A stretch of 64,000 bases of DNA. Source: Colwellia psychrerythraea. GTDB taxonomy: Bacteria > Pseudomonadota > Gammaproteobacteria > Enterobacterales > Alteromonadaceae. The first letter of the stretch is position 1; every line of letters begins with the position of its first letter. This document shows positions 9,529 through 18,798 of this stretch, one piece after another. Location of the stretch: assembly GCF_000764225.1 (NCBI RefSeq), contig NZ_JQED01000037.1, positions 62,001 to 126,000 of the forward strand, read 5' to 3'. The translations under genes and the position numbers were made by a program. The notes below the pieces were generated by a model. That model had not been told where the DNA came from and did not search any database. It saw nothing but the letters and a program-made list of their open reading frames with translations.

Positions 9529-10299
9529 GTGAATAATATTACCGATACCCAAAACTTAGAGAAAGATAAACGATTAATCATTCTTGATACAGAAACTACA
9601 GGCATCAATCCGAGAGAAGGACATCGCATTGTAGAAATTGGTTGTGTTGAAATGATTAATCGTCAATTAACAGGACGCATTTTTCACGCTTATATCAAAC
9701 CGCTCGACCAACGTGGTCAGGTATTAGAAATGGAACAAGAGGTTATTGATATTCATGGTTTAACCAATGAATTCCTCAATGACAAACCTATTTTTTCTCA
9801 AGTTGTGCATGAGTTTATCGATTTTATCCGTGGTGCTGAGTTAGTTATCCATAACGCCAAGTTCGATGTTGGTTTTATGGACCATGAATTTTCTTTGTTT
9901 AACTCCATGGGGCGAAGCCAAGATAAAGTTCCTATGACAGAGGATATCTGTACCGTAACGGATACGTTGAAAGTATCAAAAGATGAATTTGGTTCACCAA
10001 AAACCTTGGATTATTTAGCTCGATTTTATCGTGTAGATAAATTAGTCGACCGTACATATCACGGAGCATTGATTGATGCTCAGCTGCTCGCCTTTGTATA
10101 CATTGAAATGACTCGTAAGCAGTCAAGTTTCAATTTAACAGTGGGTGAGGGCAATAATAACGATGAGAATGCAATCAGAAGATTGCCGTCTGATAGGAAT
10201 AAATTAAAGGTTATTACCGCTTCGGCCGATGAAATAGAAGCGCACACAGAACGAGTCGCTATAATCGGTAAAAAAGGAGGAGAACCGCTTTGGAAATAA
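9529..10299 (+). CDS. dnaQ: DNA polymerase III epsilon subunit (3'-5' proofreading exonuclease)
   Basis: A 256-residue DEDDh exonuclease, the proofreading subunit of the replicative polymerase. Exo I is LDTETTG with D20 and E22; Exo II is HNAKFDVGFMDHEF; Exo III is YHGALIDAQLLAFVY, carrying the catalytic His and Asp. The C-terminal tail, which binds the alpha subunit in E. coli, is present but divergent. The start is GTG 9529. In E. coli dnaQ is divergent from rnhA; here it lies in a rightward group with membrane-protein genes, and the next gene starts inside its last codons. Confidence 0.95.
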   Translation: MNNITDTQNLEKDKRLIILDTETTGINPREGHRIVEIGCVEMINRQLTGRIFHAYIKPLDQRGQVLEMEQEVIDIHGLTNEFLNDKPIFSQVVHEFIDFIRGAELVIHNAKFDVGFMDHEFSLFNSMGRSQDKVPMTEDICTVTDTLKVSKDEFGSPKTLDYLARFYRVDKLVDRTYHGALIDAQLLAFVYIEMTRKQSSFNLTVGEGNNNDENAIRRLPSDRNKLKVITASADEIEAHTERVAIIGKKGGEPLWK

Positions 10300-11657
10300 A
10301 TAAGCAATATTTTTTAAATTTTCCATTCATTAACGGATTGAAGATGATTGCTTTCATGCTGACCCTTATTGCTGCATTTAATGCAGGAGCTTTTGTCGAT
10401 AGCGATAAAGAAAGTAAGCCTGAAAAAAATACGCTAAATAAAACGACCGTAGAGTATTATCAAAAAGATAATATAACTAACCAGATACCTTATTTTGATA
10501 ATCGTTTTCGCCTTGATGCTAACCTAGACGAAATAACATTAATTTTTTATCGTAAAAGTGGTAGTACACCGATTATTCTTATCAGGCCTGATGGCAGTAA
10601 AATAAGAGTAAACCAATTCGATTATGAAAAAGTTCAGTGGTTTGATGACAGTACCTTTGACATGATTAAGATCAAAAATCCTATGCCAGGCCCTTGGCAA
10701 GCTGTAGGAGATATTTTACCTAACAGTCAGATACTCGTGGTCTCCGATGTTAAAATTGAGGTCGAACCATTACCCGAAATGGCTTTTTCCGGTGAGACCT
10801 TGAAAGTGGTAGGTAAGTTATTTAATGGTGATGATGCGATAGAAAGTCCATATTTCAAAAATGTTGTTAATCTAGATGTTAATTTTTACAGTACCAACAA
10901 AGCAGAGCACGAAAATTTTGGCGCTGATGCTATTAAAGTAACGTCTTTTCGTGATGATGGTCGCGGTTTAGATGAATATGCCAATGACAATAAGTTTACA
11001 GGGGAATTCATTCTAGATTTTGCACCTGGAGAGTGGCAACCTGTTTACTTGGTTAAATTGCCTATGACAACACGTGAGTTAAGGCAAACACCTATCTTAT
11101 TATACAAAACACCAGTAGAGCTTAGTGTTGTTAGATCGGAAGATGATGAAAAACCACATCAATTAGTTGTATCAATAGATCCAAGTCATGTAGATCCCAA
11201 TAGTTTAGTATTCCAAGGAAAGTTTACCTATCCAGATCGACAAACTGAACCTTTTTCTATTATGGAGGAAAGTGGTGAAAGTAGAACCGCTACTATTACT
11301 AATACAGAGCCTGGAATTTATCGGGTAAATGTCAGTGTTTTTGGTAAGACGATTACCGGACGAGAATTTCGACTAGTGGTACCTGAATTCAGTTTTAATG
11401 TAGAAGATAATGATACCTTGTTAACTCTTAATAGTTCAGTTGATGCAGATGGGACATATACGACTATTGAAACTGCTGAAGAATTACTCATTAAAGCAGA
11501 AAGAGAAAAAGCAGAGGCATTATTGCTTAAACAACAAGCGCAAGAGAAAGAAGAGCAAGAAACAATAATTATTATCGTAGCAGGTAATAGTATTATTATA
11601 TTAATTGCTGTTATATTGTTTTTCACTTTACGCCGTAAAAAACTTAAAAGTAAATAA
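10290..11657 (+). CDS. TIGR03503-like secreted, C-terminally anchored protein
   Basis: A 455-residue envelope protein of the type described as TIGR03503 in Shewanella, Vibrio and relatives; this label is from memory, and function is unknown. It starts with TTG 10290 behind a strong AAGGAGG site inside the end of dnaQ, overlapping it by 10 bases, which argues for coupled translation. A hydrophobic signal lies at about residues 18-34 (KMIAFMLTLIAAFNAGAFV). A long, mostly beta-strand, extracytoplasmic part follows. Then come a charged helix rich in Glu, Lys and Gln (about 395-427), a membrane segment (IIIIVAGNSIIILIAVILFF) and a basic stop-transfer RRKKLKSK. This is an inner-membrane anchor with a periplasmic domain. 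Confidence 0.75.
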   Translation: MEINKQYFLNFPFINGLKMIAFMLTLIAAFNAGAFVDSDKESKPEKNTLNKTTVEYYQKDNITNQIPYFDNRFRLDANLDEITLIFYRKSGSTPIILIRPDGSKIRVNQFDYEKVQWFDDSTFDMIKIKNPMPGPWQAVGDILPNSQILVVSDVKIEVEPLPEMAFSGETLKVVGKLFNGDDAIESPYFKNVVNLDVNFYSTNKAEHENFGADAIKVTSFRDDGRGLDEYANDNKFTGEFILDFAPGEWQPVYLVKLPMTTRELRQTPILLYKTPVELSVVRSEDDEKPHQLVVSIDPSHVDPNSLVFQGKFTYPDRQTEPFSIMEESGESRTATITNTEPGIYRVNVSVFGKTITGREFRLVVPEFSFNVEDNDTLLTLNSSVDADGTYTTIETAEELLIKAEREKAEALLLKQQAQEKEEQETIIIIVAGNSIIILIAVILFFTLRRKKLKSK

Positions 11658-11764
11658 CGTTAGTACTTAATGCAAATAAATTGAGCGAATCGATGAAAAT
11701 AAGCTTGGATTTTCATCGTTTTGCTCGTCAAATGCTCAAGCAGTGATTTTTATTAAAAAAGTGG

Positions 11765-11793
11765 TTGACTGCGCCGCGTCATAACCGTATTAT
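11765..11793 (+). promoter_or_regulatory. Strong sigma-70 promoter of the tRNA-Asp array
   Basis: TTGACT (11765-11770) and TATTAT (11788-11793) are separated by exactly 17 bases and followed by a GC-rich discriminator (CTCGCCGC). That discriminator type is associated with stringent control of stable RNA genes. It lies about 45 bases before the first tRNA and is the only convincing promoter seen for the array. Confidence 0.85.
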
Positions 11794-11838
11794 CTCGCCG
11801 CATTCAACGACATGTTGTTGAAGCAGACAAAAGATCGT

Positions 11839-11915
11839 GGAGTGGTAGTTCAGTTGGTTAGAATACCGGCCTGTCACGCCGGGGGTCGCGGGTTCGAGTC
11901 CCGTCCACTCCGCCA
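11839..11915 (+). tRNA. tRNA-Asp(GTC), copy 1
   Basis: A 77-base tRNA with encoded CCA, nearly identical to E. coli tRNA-Asp. The acceptor stem is GGAGTGG/CCACTCC, the anticodon stem CCGGC/GCCGG with GTC at 11873-11875, and the T arm contains GGTTCGAGTCC. It is the first of six copies. Confidence 0.98.
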
Positions 11916-11980
11916 ATTTTGTCAAATCATCATAATTGATGCGAAGAGAGCTTCGTTAAATACTCAAAGCGAAATATAGC

Positions 11981-12057
11981 GGAGTGGTAGTTCAGTTGGT
12001 TAGAATACCGGCCTGTCACGCCGGGGGTCGCGGGTTCGAGTCCCGTCCACTCCGCCA
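11981..12057 (+). tRNA. tRNA-Asp(GTC), copy 2
   Basis: Identical in sequence to copy 1, with encoded CCA. It is separated from copy 1 by 65 bases that include a GCGAAG-AGAG-CTTCGT hairpin, probably an RNA-processing spacer. Confidence 0.98.
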
Positions 12058-12124
12058 ATTTTGTTTAAAATCATCATGATTGATGCGAAGAGAGCTTCGT
12101 TAAATACTCAACGCGAAATATAGC

Positions 12125-12201
12125 GGAGTGGTAGTTCAGTTGGTTAGAATACCGGCCTGTCACGCCGGGGGTCGCGGGTTCGAGTCCCGTCCACTCCGCC
12201 A
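12125..12201 (+). tRNA. tRNA-Asp(GTC), copy 3
   Basis: Identical to the other copies. The 67-base spacer before it differs from those of its neighbours by single bases only. Confidence 0.98.
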
Positions 12202-12268
12202 ATTTTGTTTAAAATCATCATAATTGATGCGAAGAGAGCTTCGTTAAATACTCAAAGCGAAATATAGC

Positions 12269-12345
12269 GGAGTGGTAGTTCAGTTGGTTAGAATACCGGC
12301 CTGTCACGCCGGGGGTCGCGGGTTCGAGTCCCGTCCACTCCGCCA
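12269..12345 (+). tRNA. tRNA-Asp(GTC), copy 4
   Basis: Identical to the other copies, exactly 144 bases after copy 3. Confidence 0.98.
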
Positions 12346-12412
12346 ATTTTGTTTAAAATCATCATGATTGATGCGAAGAGAGCTTCGTTAAATACTCAAA
12401 GCGAAATATAGC

Positions 12413-12489
12413 GGAGTGGTAGTTCAGTTGGTTAGAATACCGGCCTGTCACGCCGGGGGTCGCGGGTTCGAGTCCCGTCCACTCCGCCA
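12413..12489 (+). tRNA. tRNA-Asp(GTC), copy 5
   Basis: Identical to the other copies, exactly 144 bases after copy 4. It ends the regular part of the array. Confidence 0.98.
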
Positions 12490-12613
12490 ATTTTGTTAAA
12501 TCATCATATTTGGTGTCGGTTGTAAATCCGGCTAAAATTTACACGAGTAAAAGTTACAGTAATTAGTGTATTATCAATATATCTCAATTAATGTCACTGT
12601 AAGCAAAGATCGC

Positions 12614-12690
12614 GGAGTGGTAGTTCAGTTGGTTAGAATACCGGCCTGTCACGCCGGGGGTCGCGGGTTCGAGTCCCGTCCACTCCGCCA
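12614..12690 (+). tRNA. tRNA-Asp(GTC), copy 6
   Basis: Identical in the tRNA itself, but preceded by a different 124-base spacer that lacks the repeated hairpin. It may be an ancestral copy at the array edge. No terminator hairpin is evident after it. Confidence 0.98.
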
Positions 12691-13409
12691 ACTTTGTTCA
12701 AATTAATAAATATTTATCTAAACATCTTCATTATTTCCAATCGATATTCATTCAGCGTTCACTTTTTATCTAAATTATCTCCAAGTAATAATTACTGCAA
12801 TGTCTCAATACACGTTACATTAATGCATTATATCAATATTTTTTAAGAGCTATTACGCTAAAGAAGTGAGCATAGATGCTAAGCTGAATGACTAGATATT
12901 GTAATCTATCCTCACTGCATATTTTAAGTGCAAGCGTTAATTTCATTTATAAGCATACTAAGTCTTAAGTTCCTCTGTCGCCTCTTGTTACCTTTAGTAA
13001 ATGAATTACGCATTATCACAGTTAGATCTGATAACAATATCTTGCCAAAATATTGTGTTCAAATTACGCCGACATCTCAGACTAATTTAACTTAATCAGC
13101 AACTGTGCATTTGATAGTTAACTTGTTTCTTCGTCTATTTCCACGTATTTATGGCTCAAGCATAGGTAAAATTAGTTCCAACGAAAAGAAACTGATAAAG
13201 CTGAATTTTTTACAATTAGACCCATATCTTCTTTATTTTGACTTTCAATGTGATATTTACCTTAAAATAGCATCTCTGTTAACCAATATAAATATATTAA
13301 ATACAGTAGGTTAAAGAATTTTATAAAAAACACTTGAATTGGTGGTATGACCAGTGGTTTAATCTAAGCATATAATTACAAATAGAACTGTAAAGTTGTG
13401 GAGTAGATA
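12691..13409. other. 719-base stretch with no convincing gene
   Basis: AT-rich DNA between the last tRNA and the acyl-CoA dehydrogenase. A 69-codon open frame at 13105-13314 has no good ribosome site, no family resemblance and a composition like random AT-rich DNA, so I do not call it. The last 80 bases must hold the promoter of the next gene. Nothing else stands out. Confidence 0.6.
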
Positions 13410-15230
13410 ATGCTAAGTTATAAAGCACCTGTAGCCGATATTAAATTTTTGATTGAAGATGTTTTCAATTATTACGATCATTATAAAAAACATGAAGAAT
13501 TTGAAGAAGCAACTCCTGATTTAGTGGATGCTATTCTTCAAGAGTGTGCAAAGTTTTGTGAAAATGAATTACTGCCGCTTTACCAAAGCGGTGACAAAGA
13601 AGGCTGTCGTTTTGATAATGGTAAAGTAATCACACCAAAAGGCTTTAAAGAAGCTTACCAGCAGTATGTCGATGGTGGCTGGTCGGCGTTATCACATCCT
13701 TTGGAGCATGGCGGCCAGGGCTTACCGCCTTCATTAGGTTTGGTTCAGTCTGAAATGACAGGTACTGCAAACTGGTCTTGGGCTATGTATCCAGGCCTTA
13801 GTCATGGCGCAATGAACACTATCGACGCACATGGCAATGATAAACAAAAAGAGCTGTATTTAACGCGGCTAATTCAAGGTACTTGGACTGGCACTATGTG
13901 CTTAACTGAGCCGCAATGTGGTACAGATTTAGGACAAGTTAAAACTAAAGCAGAGCCGAATGGCGATGGCACCTATAATATTACGGGCACGAAAATATTT
14001 ATTTCTGCCGGTGAACATGATTTAACAGATAATATCATTCATATTGTTCTAGCAAGATTACCAGATGCACCAAAGGGCACTCGTGGTATATCATTATTTA
14101 TTGTGCCTAAAATGAAAACCAGCCAAGACGGTACGTTAGGTGATTCTAATAATGTTACCTGCGGTTCGATAGAAGATAAAATGGGTATTAAAGCATCTGC
14201 AACAGCTGTGCTGAATTTTGATAATGCAGTAGGGGAATTGATAGGTCCAGAAAATAAAGGGTTAGAATGCATGTTCACCTTTATGAATACAGCACGACTT
14301 GGTACTGCATTGCAAGGCGTTTGTGCAGCAGAACTTGCCTTTCAAAATTCTTTGATTTATGCCAAAGAGCGTTTATCAATGCGTTCTTTAACGGGTAAAA
14401 AATACCCTGAGCAAGTCGCGGACCCCATTATTGTCCATCCAGATGTTCGTAAAATGTTAATGACACAGAAAGTGATTTCTGAAGGCGGTAGGGCGATGAT
14501 TTATTACACTGCCAAAATCGTTGACGATATATCTATGGCCAAATCAGACAAAGAACGCGAAGCTGCAGATGATCGGTTAGGTTTTATAACACCTATTTTA
14601 AAAGCTTTTTTAACAGAACTAGGCTCTGAAAGTGCAAATCATGGTTTACAAATTTTTGGTGGCCATGGTTACATAAAAGAGTGGGGCATGGAACAAATAG
14701 TTAGAGATGTTAGAATCTCTACGCTATATGAAGGAACTACTGGCATACAAGCACTCGATTTATTAGGTCGAAAGATATTATTAACACGTGGTAAGTCACT
14801 AAATGATTTTTCTAAAGAAGTACTTGGTTTTTGTAAAGACAAGAGCTTGATATCAAGCAATCCACATAAACGTCAAATGAACCGTTTTATTTGGCCGTTG
14901 AGTAAATCAATAGCCAATTGGCAACAATACTCTGTACGCCTTGCTCTTAAAGCTAAGTCAGATAGAGATGTGGTAGGCTCAGCTTCGGTAGACTTCTTGA
15001 TGTATTCAGGTTATGTCGTGATGGGGTATTTTTGGGCTCAAATGGCACAATCGGCTTATGAGAAATTAGCAGAAGATGTTGAAAACCGTGATTTCTATCG
15101 TGCCAAAATAAAAACTGCAGAATTTTATTTTGAACGTATGTTTCCTAGAACGAAATCTTTAGCAAAAACGATGATGGCAGATCCAAAAAGCTTAATGCAA
15201 CTTGATCAAGAGCTAATGTCGTTTGTTTAA
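13410..15230 (+). CDS. Acyl-CoA dehydrogenase with extra C-terminal domain (DmdC type)
   Basis: A 606-residue flavoprotein of the large acyl-CoA dehydrogenase subgroup that includes DmdC (3-methylmercaptopropionyl-CoA dehydrogenase) and related fatty acyl-CoA enzymes. FAD-binding segments are MCLTEPQCGTDLGQVKTKA and ITGTKIFISAGEHD. The catalytic region is STLYEGTTGIQALDLLGRK, where the Glu is the usual base, preceded by QIFGGHGYIKEW. About 130 extra C-terminal residues form the acyl-CoA dehydrogenase C-terminal domain. The true substrate (DMSP-derived thioester or ordinary acyl-CoA) cannot be read from sequence. It is monocistronic, with a strong terminator. Confidence 0.88.
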   Translation: MLSYKAPVADIKFLIEDVFNYYDHYKKHEEFEEATPDLVDAILQECAKFCENELLPLYQSGDKEGCRFDNGKVITPKGFKEAYQQYVDGGWSALSHPLEHGGQGLPPSLGLVQSEMTGTANWSWAMYPGLSHGAMNTIDAHGNDKQKELYLTRLIQGTWTGTMCLTEPQCGTDLGQVKTKAEPNGDGTYNITGTKIFISAGEHDLTDNIIHIVLARLPDAPKGTRGISLFIVPKMKTSQDGTLGDSNNVTCGSIEDKMGIKASATAVLNFDNAVGELIGPENKGLECMFTFMNTARLGTALQGVCAAELAFQNSLIYAKERLSMRSLTGKKYPEQVADPIIVHPDVRKMLMTQKVISEGGRAMIYYTAKIVDDISMAKSDKEREAADDRLGFITPILKAFLTELGSESANHGLQIFGGHGYIKEWGMEQIVRDVRISTLYEGTTGIQALDLLGRKILLTRGKSLNDFSKEVLGFCKDKSLISSNPHKRQMNRFIWPLSKSIANWQQYSVRLALKAKSDRDVVGSASVDFLMYSGYVVMGYFWAQMAQSAYEKLAEDVENRDFYRAKIKTAEFYFERMFPRTKSLAKTMMADPKSLMQLDQELMSFV

Positions 15231-15255
15231 TGTTATATAAATTCAAGCGTTAGCG

Positions 15256-15291
15256 AAAAATGCACGGTACAAACCGTGCATTTTTGTTTTT
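15256..15291 (+). terminator. Rho-independent terminator
   Basis: AAAAATGCACGG-TACAAA-CCGTGCATTTTT followed by more T. A strong stem 25 bases after the acyl-CoA dehydrogenase stop codon. Confidence 0.92.
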
Positions 15292-15369
15292 AAAATATGA
15301 TGAGTTATGCTGAGAAAGTTAATAGTATGTGTTATTTCGTGAATCAGTTTTACTGGGATGAAATTTATT

Positions 15370-16053
15370 TTACATTACCCAAGTAAATATTCGGTGTATT
15401 GTTTGCCTAATTAATTTGCTATCTATGTTGATTAGTGTTGTAAGCTGACCATATTGAAGTTGCGTGAATTGGGTATACATAATTCTTGCATCAAGCTCAG
15501 GGTTAACTTTATTAAAGAATCGACAAAGCTGCTCAAAGGGTGCGAGTTGTGCTAATTCATGCGTTTGAATAAGTGACTTTAGCTCTGGTGTAACTTGAAT
15601 CTCTGTAAGCATTAATTGCTCTACTGCTAACGATATTGCTTGATGTTTAATATTAGCAATTAGATGCTTAGCAGTTATTTCACTCAATTGTTGACACAAC
15701 TTTTCTTTCACCGCTTTTTTTCTGCGTTCATTTTTATCTATTTTAGTAATAGCTAAAATGCTGTCTTTTAAAATAGTGTCTGACCGCGACAATATACGAT
15801 TAGAATTTAACTTAAAAGCTTGATAAATAAGTTCTTGAATATCTTTGAAGTAATAAGTTGTTAAAGATAACTGTAAATCTGCATGACTGGCAATTGCACG
15901 ATGTGTCGTGCCTTTAATACCATTGAGTGCTAAAACCTCTATGGCAGCTATAAGAATTTTCTCACGGGTAATCTCGCCTTTTGAGCGTTTCTTTACTGGC
16001 AGTGAGATCTTCTGTTGAGCTAGTTTTAGCGAGCTTAATTCTTCTATTGGCAT
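15370..16053 (-). CDS. TetR/AcrR family transcriptional regulator
   Basis: A 227-residue TetR-type repressor. The N-terminal DNA-binding domain (about residues 20-70) reads KGEITREKILIAAIEVLALNG, then TTHRAIASHADLQLSLTTYYF, a classical TetR helix-turn-helix, followed by an all-helical ligand-binding part with no recognisable specificity. It lies downstream of fadE on the same strand with a 148-base gap, and is convergent with the DmdC-type dehydrogenase. This placement suggests an acyl-CoA-responsive regulator of fatty-acid oxidation, comparable to PsrA or FadR-type TetR proteins; this is inference. The gap holds a palindrome that could be its own operator. Confidence 0.88.
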   Translation of the reverse strand: MPIEELSSLKLAQQKISLPVKKRSKGEITREKILIAAIEVLALNGIKGTTHRAIASHADLQLSLTTYYFKDIQELIYQAFKLNSNRILSRSDTILKDSILAITKIDKNERRKKAVKEKLCQQLSEITAKHLIANIKHQAISLAVEQLMLTEIQVTPELKSLIQTHELAQLAPFEQLCRFFNKVNPELDARIMYTQFTQLQYGQLTTLINIDSKLIRQTIHRIFTWVM

Positions 16054-16111
16054 TTTAAATTCTTTTTATTATCACCTTGTTAACCTTAATTTAACATTTT
16101 TTCTCTCGTGA

Positions 16112-16144
16112 TAATAATGAAAATAACATTATTTGCCATTATTA
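16112..16144. promoter_or_regulatory. Inverted AT-rich repeats before the TetR gene (possible operator)
   Basis: TAATAATG (16112-16119) is the reverse complement of CATTATTA (16137-16144), and a second CATTATT lies between them at 16127-16133. The site is about 60-90 bases upstream of the regulator start. Its position fits autoregulation, but the low complexity makes chance possible. Confidence 0.3.
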
Positions 16145-16201
16145 CACGTTAATTCTGACTTAATTAACGCGTACTTATGGCAAATAAATAGCCTTAAAGC
16201 T

Positions 16202-18631
16202 TTATTTAGTACTGTGATAGGCCGTCATTGTTTTACTATCAAAATCATCAACTGCGATAACCCACTGTCGACTTAACTCCGCGTTTGATAGTAAATCTGC
16301 TTCTACTTTTGAAATGATATTTTGACTAAGTCCTAGTTCTGCTACTTTATCAAGTTGATAAAAAGGTAATTTTGTATTTAACTCGCGGCATACTCTTTCA
16401 TAAATAGGCTCACAGTTAATGATGTCTTCAAGTGCTTGTTCTAACTTGCCAAAAATATTACTGCCATCACGAGTCAAGTACTGCCCTTGGCCTAAACGAG
16501 TACGAGCTGAACAAGGTGTTTGTAATAGTTGCGCAACTTTATGGGCTATTTCATCACTTGGTTTACTTAACCAAGTACCCAAAGGGAAAACTATTATACG
16601 TAATGTTATTGCAATAATTTTGTTAGGAAAATTGCTAATCAACTCATCAATTGCATGTTGGATATTGTATAAGCAATCTTCTACAGCCCATTGTACTAAG
16701 GGAAGATCAGCGATATTTCTTCCTTCATCATTATAACGTTTTAAAGTAGCTGCAGCTAAGTAGAGTTGACTTAGCACATCACCAAGTCTTGCTGAAATTC
16801 GTTCTTTACGTTTTAAATCCGCTCCGAGAGAAACCATAGAAATATCTGAAAGCATGGCTAAGTTGGCACTAAAGCGTGTGAGTAACTGATAATAGCGGCG
16901 AGTTTCATCATCATAAGGACTGCCTAAGAAACGTGAGCCTGTAAAAGAACACCATAAACTACGACTTATATTACTGATGCTAAAACCGATATGGCCAAAA
17001 AGGGCATGGTCAAAATCATTGAGAGCTTGTTCATTATCACTGTTACTTGCTGCTTCTAATTCCGCCAATACGTAGGGATGACAACGAATAGCACCTTGAC
17101 CGTAAATAATCATACTGCGAGTAAGAATATTGGCTCCTTCAACGGTCACTGCAATAGGGGCGCCTTGATAACCACGTGCTAGGTAATTATTTGGCCCCAT
17201 ACAAATACCTTTACCGCCATGTATGTCCATGGCATCGATAATGGAAGCACGCATCTTTTCGGTCAGATGGTATTTAGCTATCGCTGAAATAACAGATGGT
17301 TTTTCGCCTAAGTCTATTGCACCTGTTGAAAGAGTTGTCACGGCATCCATTAAATAGGCATTCGCACCGATACGTGCCAGTGGTTCTTCAATGCCTTCCA
17401 TTTTACCAATAGGCATTTTAAATTGACGCCTTATACGGCTATATGCGCCCGAAGCTAATGCGGCAGTTTTGATACCACCTGCACTATTGGATGGTAAGGT
17501 AATAGCTCGGCCAACAGATAAGCACTCCACAAGCATGCGCCACCCTTGTCCAGCCATATCTGGACCACCGATAATAAAGTCTAATGGTACGAAAACTTCA
17601 TTGCCCTGTGTGGGACCATTTTGGAAGGGAACGTTTAGTGGGAAATGTCTGCGTCCTATCGTAATACCTGCTAAATCTGTTGGAATAAGCGCACACGTGA
17701 TACCTAAGTCTTCTTGCTCAGATAATAGATTATCAGGATCTTGTAATTTAAAGGCTAACCCTAAGACTGTCGCAATTGGCGCAAGCGTAATATAACGTTT
17801 ATCCCAAGTCAGTTTCATTCCTAAAATATCTTCTCCATTAAATTGTCCACGACAAATAATACCGAAATCAGGAATAGAGCCTGCATCCGAGCCAGCCTCA
17901 GGACTTGTTAGAGCAAAACAAGGGATTTCTTCACCAATGGCTAAACGGGGTAGGTAATGATCCTGTTGTTCCTTGGTACCATATTCTTGCAATAGCTCAC
18001 CCGGTCCTAGTGAATTTGGCACACCAACGGTACTGGCTAAAACAGAGCTTACACCGGTAAGTTTTTGTAACACACGAGATTGAGCATAAGCTGAAAACTC
18101 TAACCCGCCATATTGCTTTTTGATAATCATGGCAAAAAATTTGTTTTCTTTTAAGAACTGCCATATTTCTGGTGGCAGGTCAGCGATTTCATGGGTGATA
18201 TGCCAGTCGTTAACCATGGCACAAAGTTTTTCAACTGGGCCATCTAGAAATGCTTTTTCTTGAGAACTTAACCTTGGACGCGGATAATTGTGAAGCTTTT
18301 GCCAATCTGGATCACCCCGAAATAAATCAGCATCGAACCAAGTAGTACCAGCGTCAATAGCTTCTTGCTCTGTTGAGGACATTTGCGGCATTATCTTTTT
18401 AAAAATAGCCAAAATGGGCATACTAATAAACTGCTGACGAATGTTGTCTATATTTATTGGCAAAGCGATAACCGCAAAAAGTAGCCATGAAACAATGCCA
18501 ATGATGTTAAATAGAGAGCCAATAGCCATTAAGGCAGCAAAGCATAAGGTATAACTTGATAATGATGCTCTTGTATAGCTCATAAACCAAGTTAAGGATA
18601 ATGCAATAAATAGCCAAATAATAATATCCAC
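16202..18631 (-). CDS. fadE: Membrane-associated acyl-CoA dehydrogenase FadE
   Basis: An 809-residue acyl-CoA dehydrogenase of the large FadE type (814 in E. coli), which catalyses the first step of beta-oxidation. It begins with two hydrophobic segments (about residues 2-18 and 28-60), consistent with membrane association. The catalytic flavoprotein core follows: [17 protein letters not shown] for FAD and substrate binding, then [35 protein letters not shown] with the family-conserved VEGAN segment. A long FadE-specific C-terminal domain completes it. The start is GTG 18631 with AAAAGGAGA in front. yafJ lies upstream in the opposite direction; fadE and yafJ are also near neighbours in E. coli. 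Confidence 0.95.
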   Translation of the reverse strand: MDIIIWLFIALSLTWFMSYTRASLSSYTLCFAALMAIGSLFNIIGIVSWLLFAVIALPINIDNIRQQFISMPILAIFKKIMPQMSSTEQEAIDAGTTWFDADLFRGDPDWQKLHNYPRPRLSSQEKAFLDGPVEKLCAMVNDWHITHEIADLPPEIWQFLKENKFFAMIIKKQYGGLEFSAYAQSRVLQKLTGVSSVLASTVGVPNSLGPGELLQEYGTKEQQDHYLPRLAIGEEIPCFALTSPEAGSDAGSIPDFGIICRGQFNGEDILGMKLTWDKRYITLAPIATVLGLAFKLQDPDNLLSEQEDLGITCALIPTDLAGITIGRRHFPLNVPFQNGPTQGNEVFVPLDFIIGGPDMAGQGWRMLVECLSVGRAITLPSNSAGGIKTAALASGAYSRIRRQFKMPIGKMEGIEEPLARIGANAYLMDAVTTLSTGAIDLGEKPSVISAIAKYHLTEKMRASIIDAMDIHGGKGICMGPNNYLARGYQGAPIAVTVEGANILTRSMIIYGQGAIRCHPYVLAELEAASNSDNEQALNDFDHALFGHIGFSISNISRSLWCSFTGSRFLGSPYDDETRRYYQLLTRFSANLAMLSDISMVSLGADLKRKERISARLGDVLSQLYLAAATLKRYNDEGRNIADLPLVQWAVEDCLYNIQHAIDELISNFPNKIIAITLRIIVFPLGTWLSKPSDEIAHKVAQLLQTPCSARTRLGQGQYLTRDGSNIFGKLEQALEDIINCEPIYERVCRELNTKLPFYQLDKVAELGLSQNIISKVEADLLSNAELSRQWVIAVDDFDSKTMTAYHSTK

Positions 18632-18798
18632 AAGGATCTCCTTTTAGTGTATGTTTTTATGTGAAGAGAAATGAGAGAAAAAGTATTTGAATTTAAAATA
18701 TTTTTTAGTCAATGGTATACTCTATTTATAGAATAAATTGTAGGTTTAGCCAAGCAGATTTTATTTTTATCTGTTGGGTGGTTTTAAGAGGTAAAAAA

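Larger units (their letters stand above)
11839..12489 (+). repeat. Tandem array of about 144-bp tRNA-Asp units
   Basis: Copies 2, 3, 4 and 5 start exactly 144 bases apart and copy 1 is 142 bases before copy 2. The spacers are nearly identical as well (GATTGATGCGAAGAGAGCTT region), so the repeated unit is tRNA plus spacer, produced by unequal recombination. Copy number may vary between strains. Confidence 0.95.

Noticed and set aside
11916..12613. A CRISPR-like array, because repeats recur at regular spacing
   Set aside because: The repeats are complete tRNA-Asp genes with encoded CCA and the spacers are near-identical, not unique.
13105..13314. A 69-codon open frame between the tRNA array and the acyl-CoA dehydrogenase
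   Set aside because: No ribosome site, no family resemblance, and Ile/Leu/Asn-rich composition expected of random AT-rich DNA.
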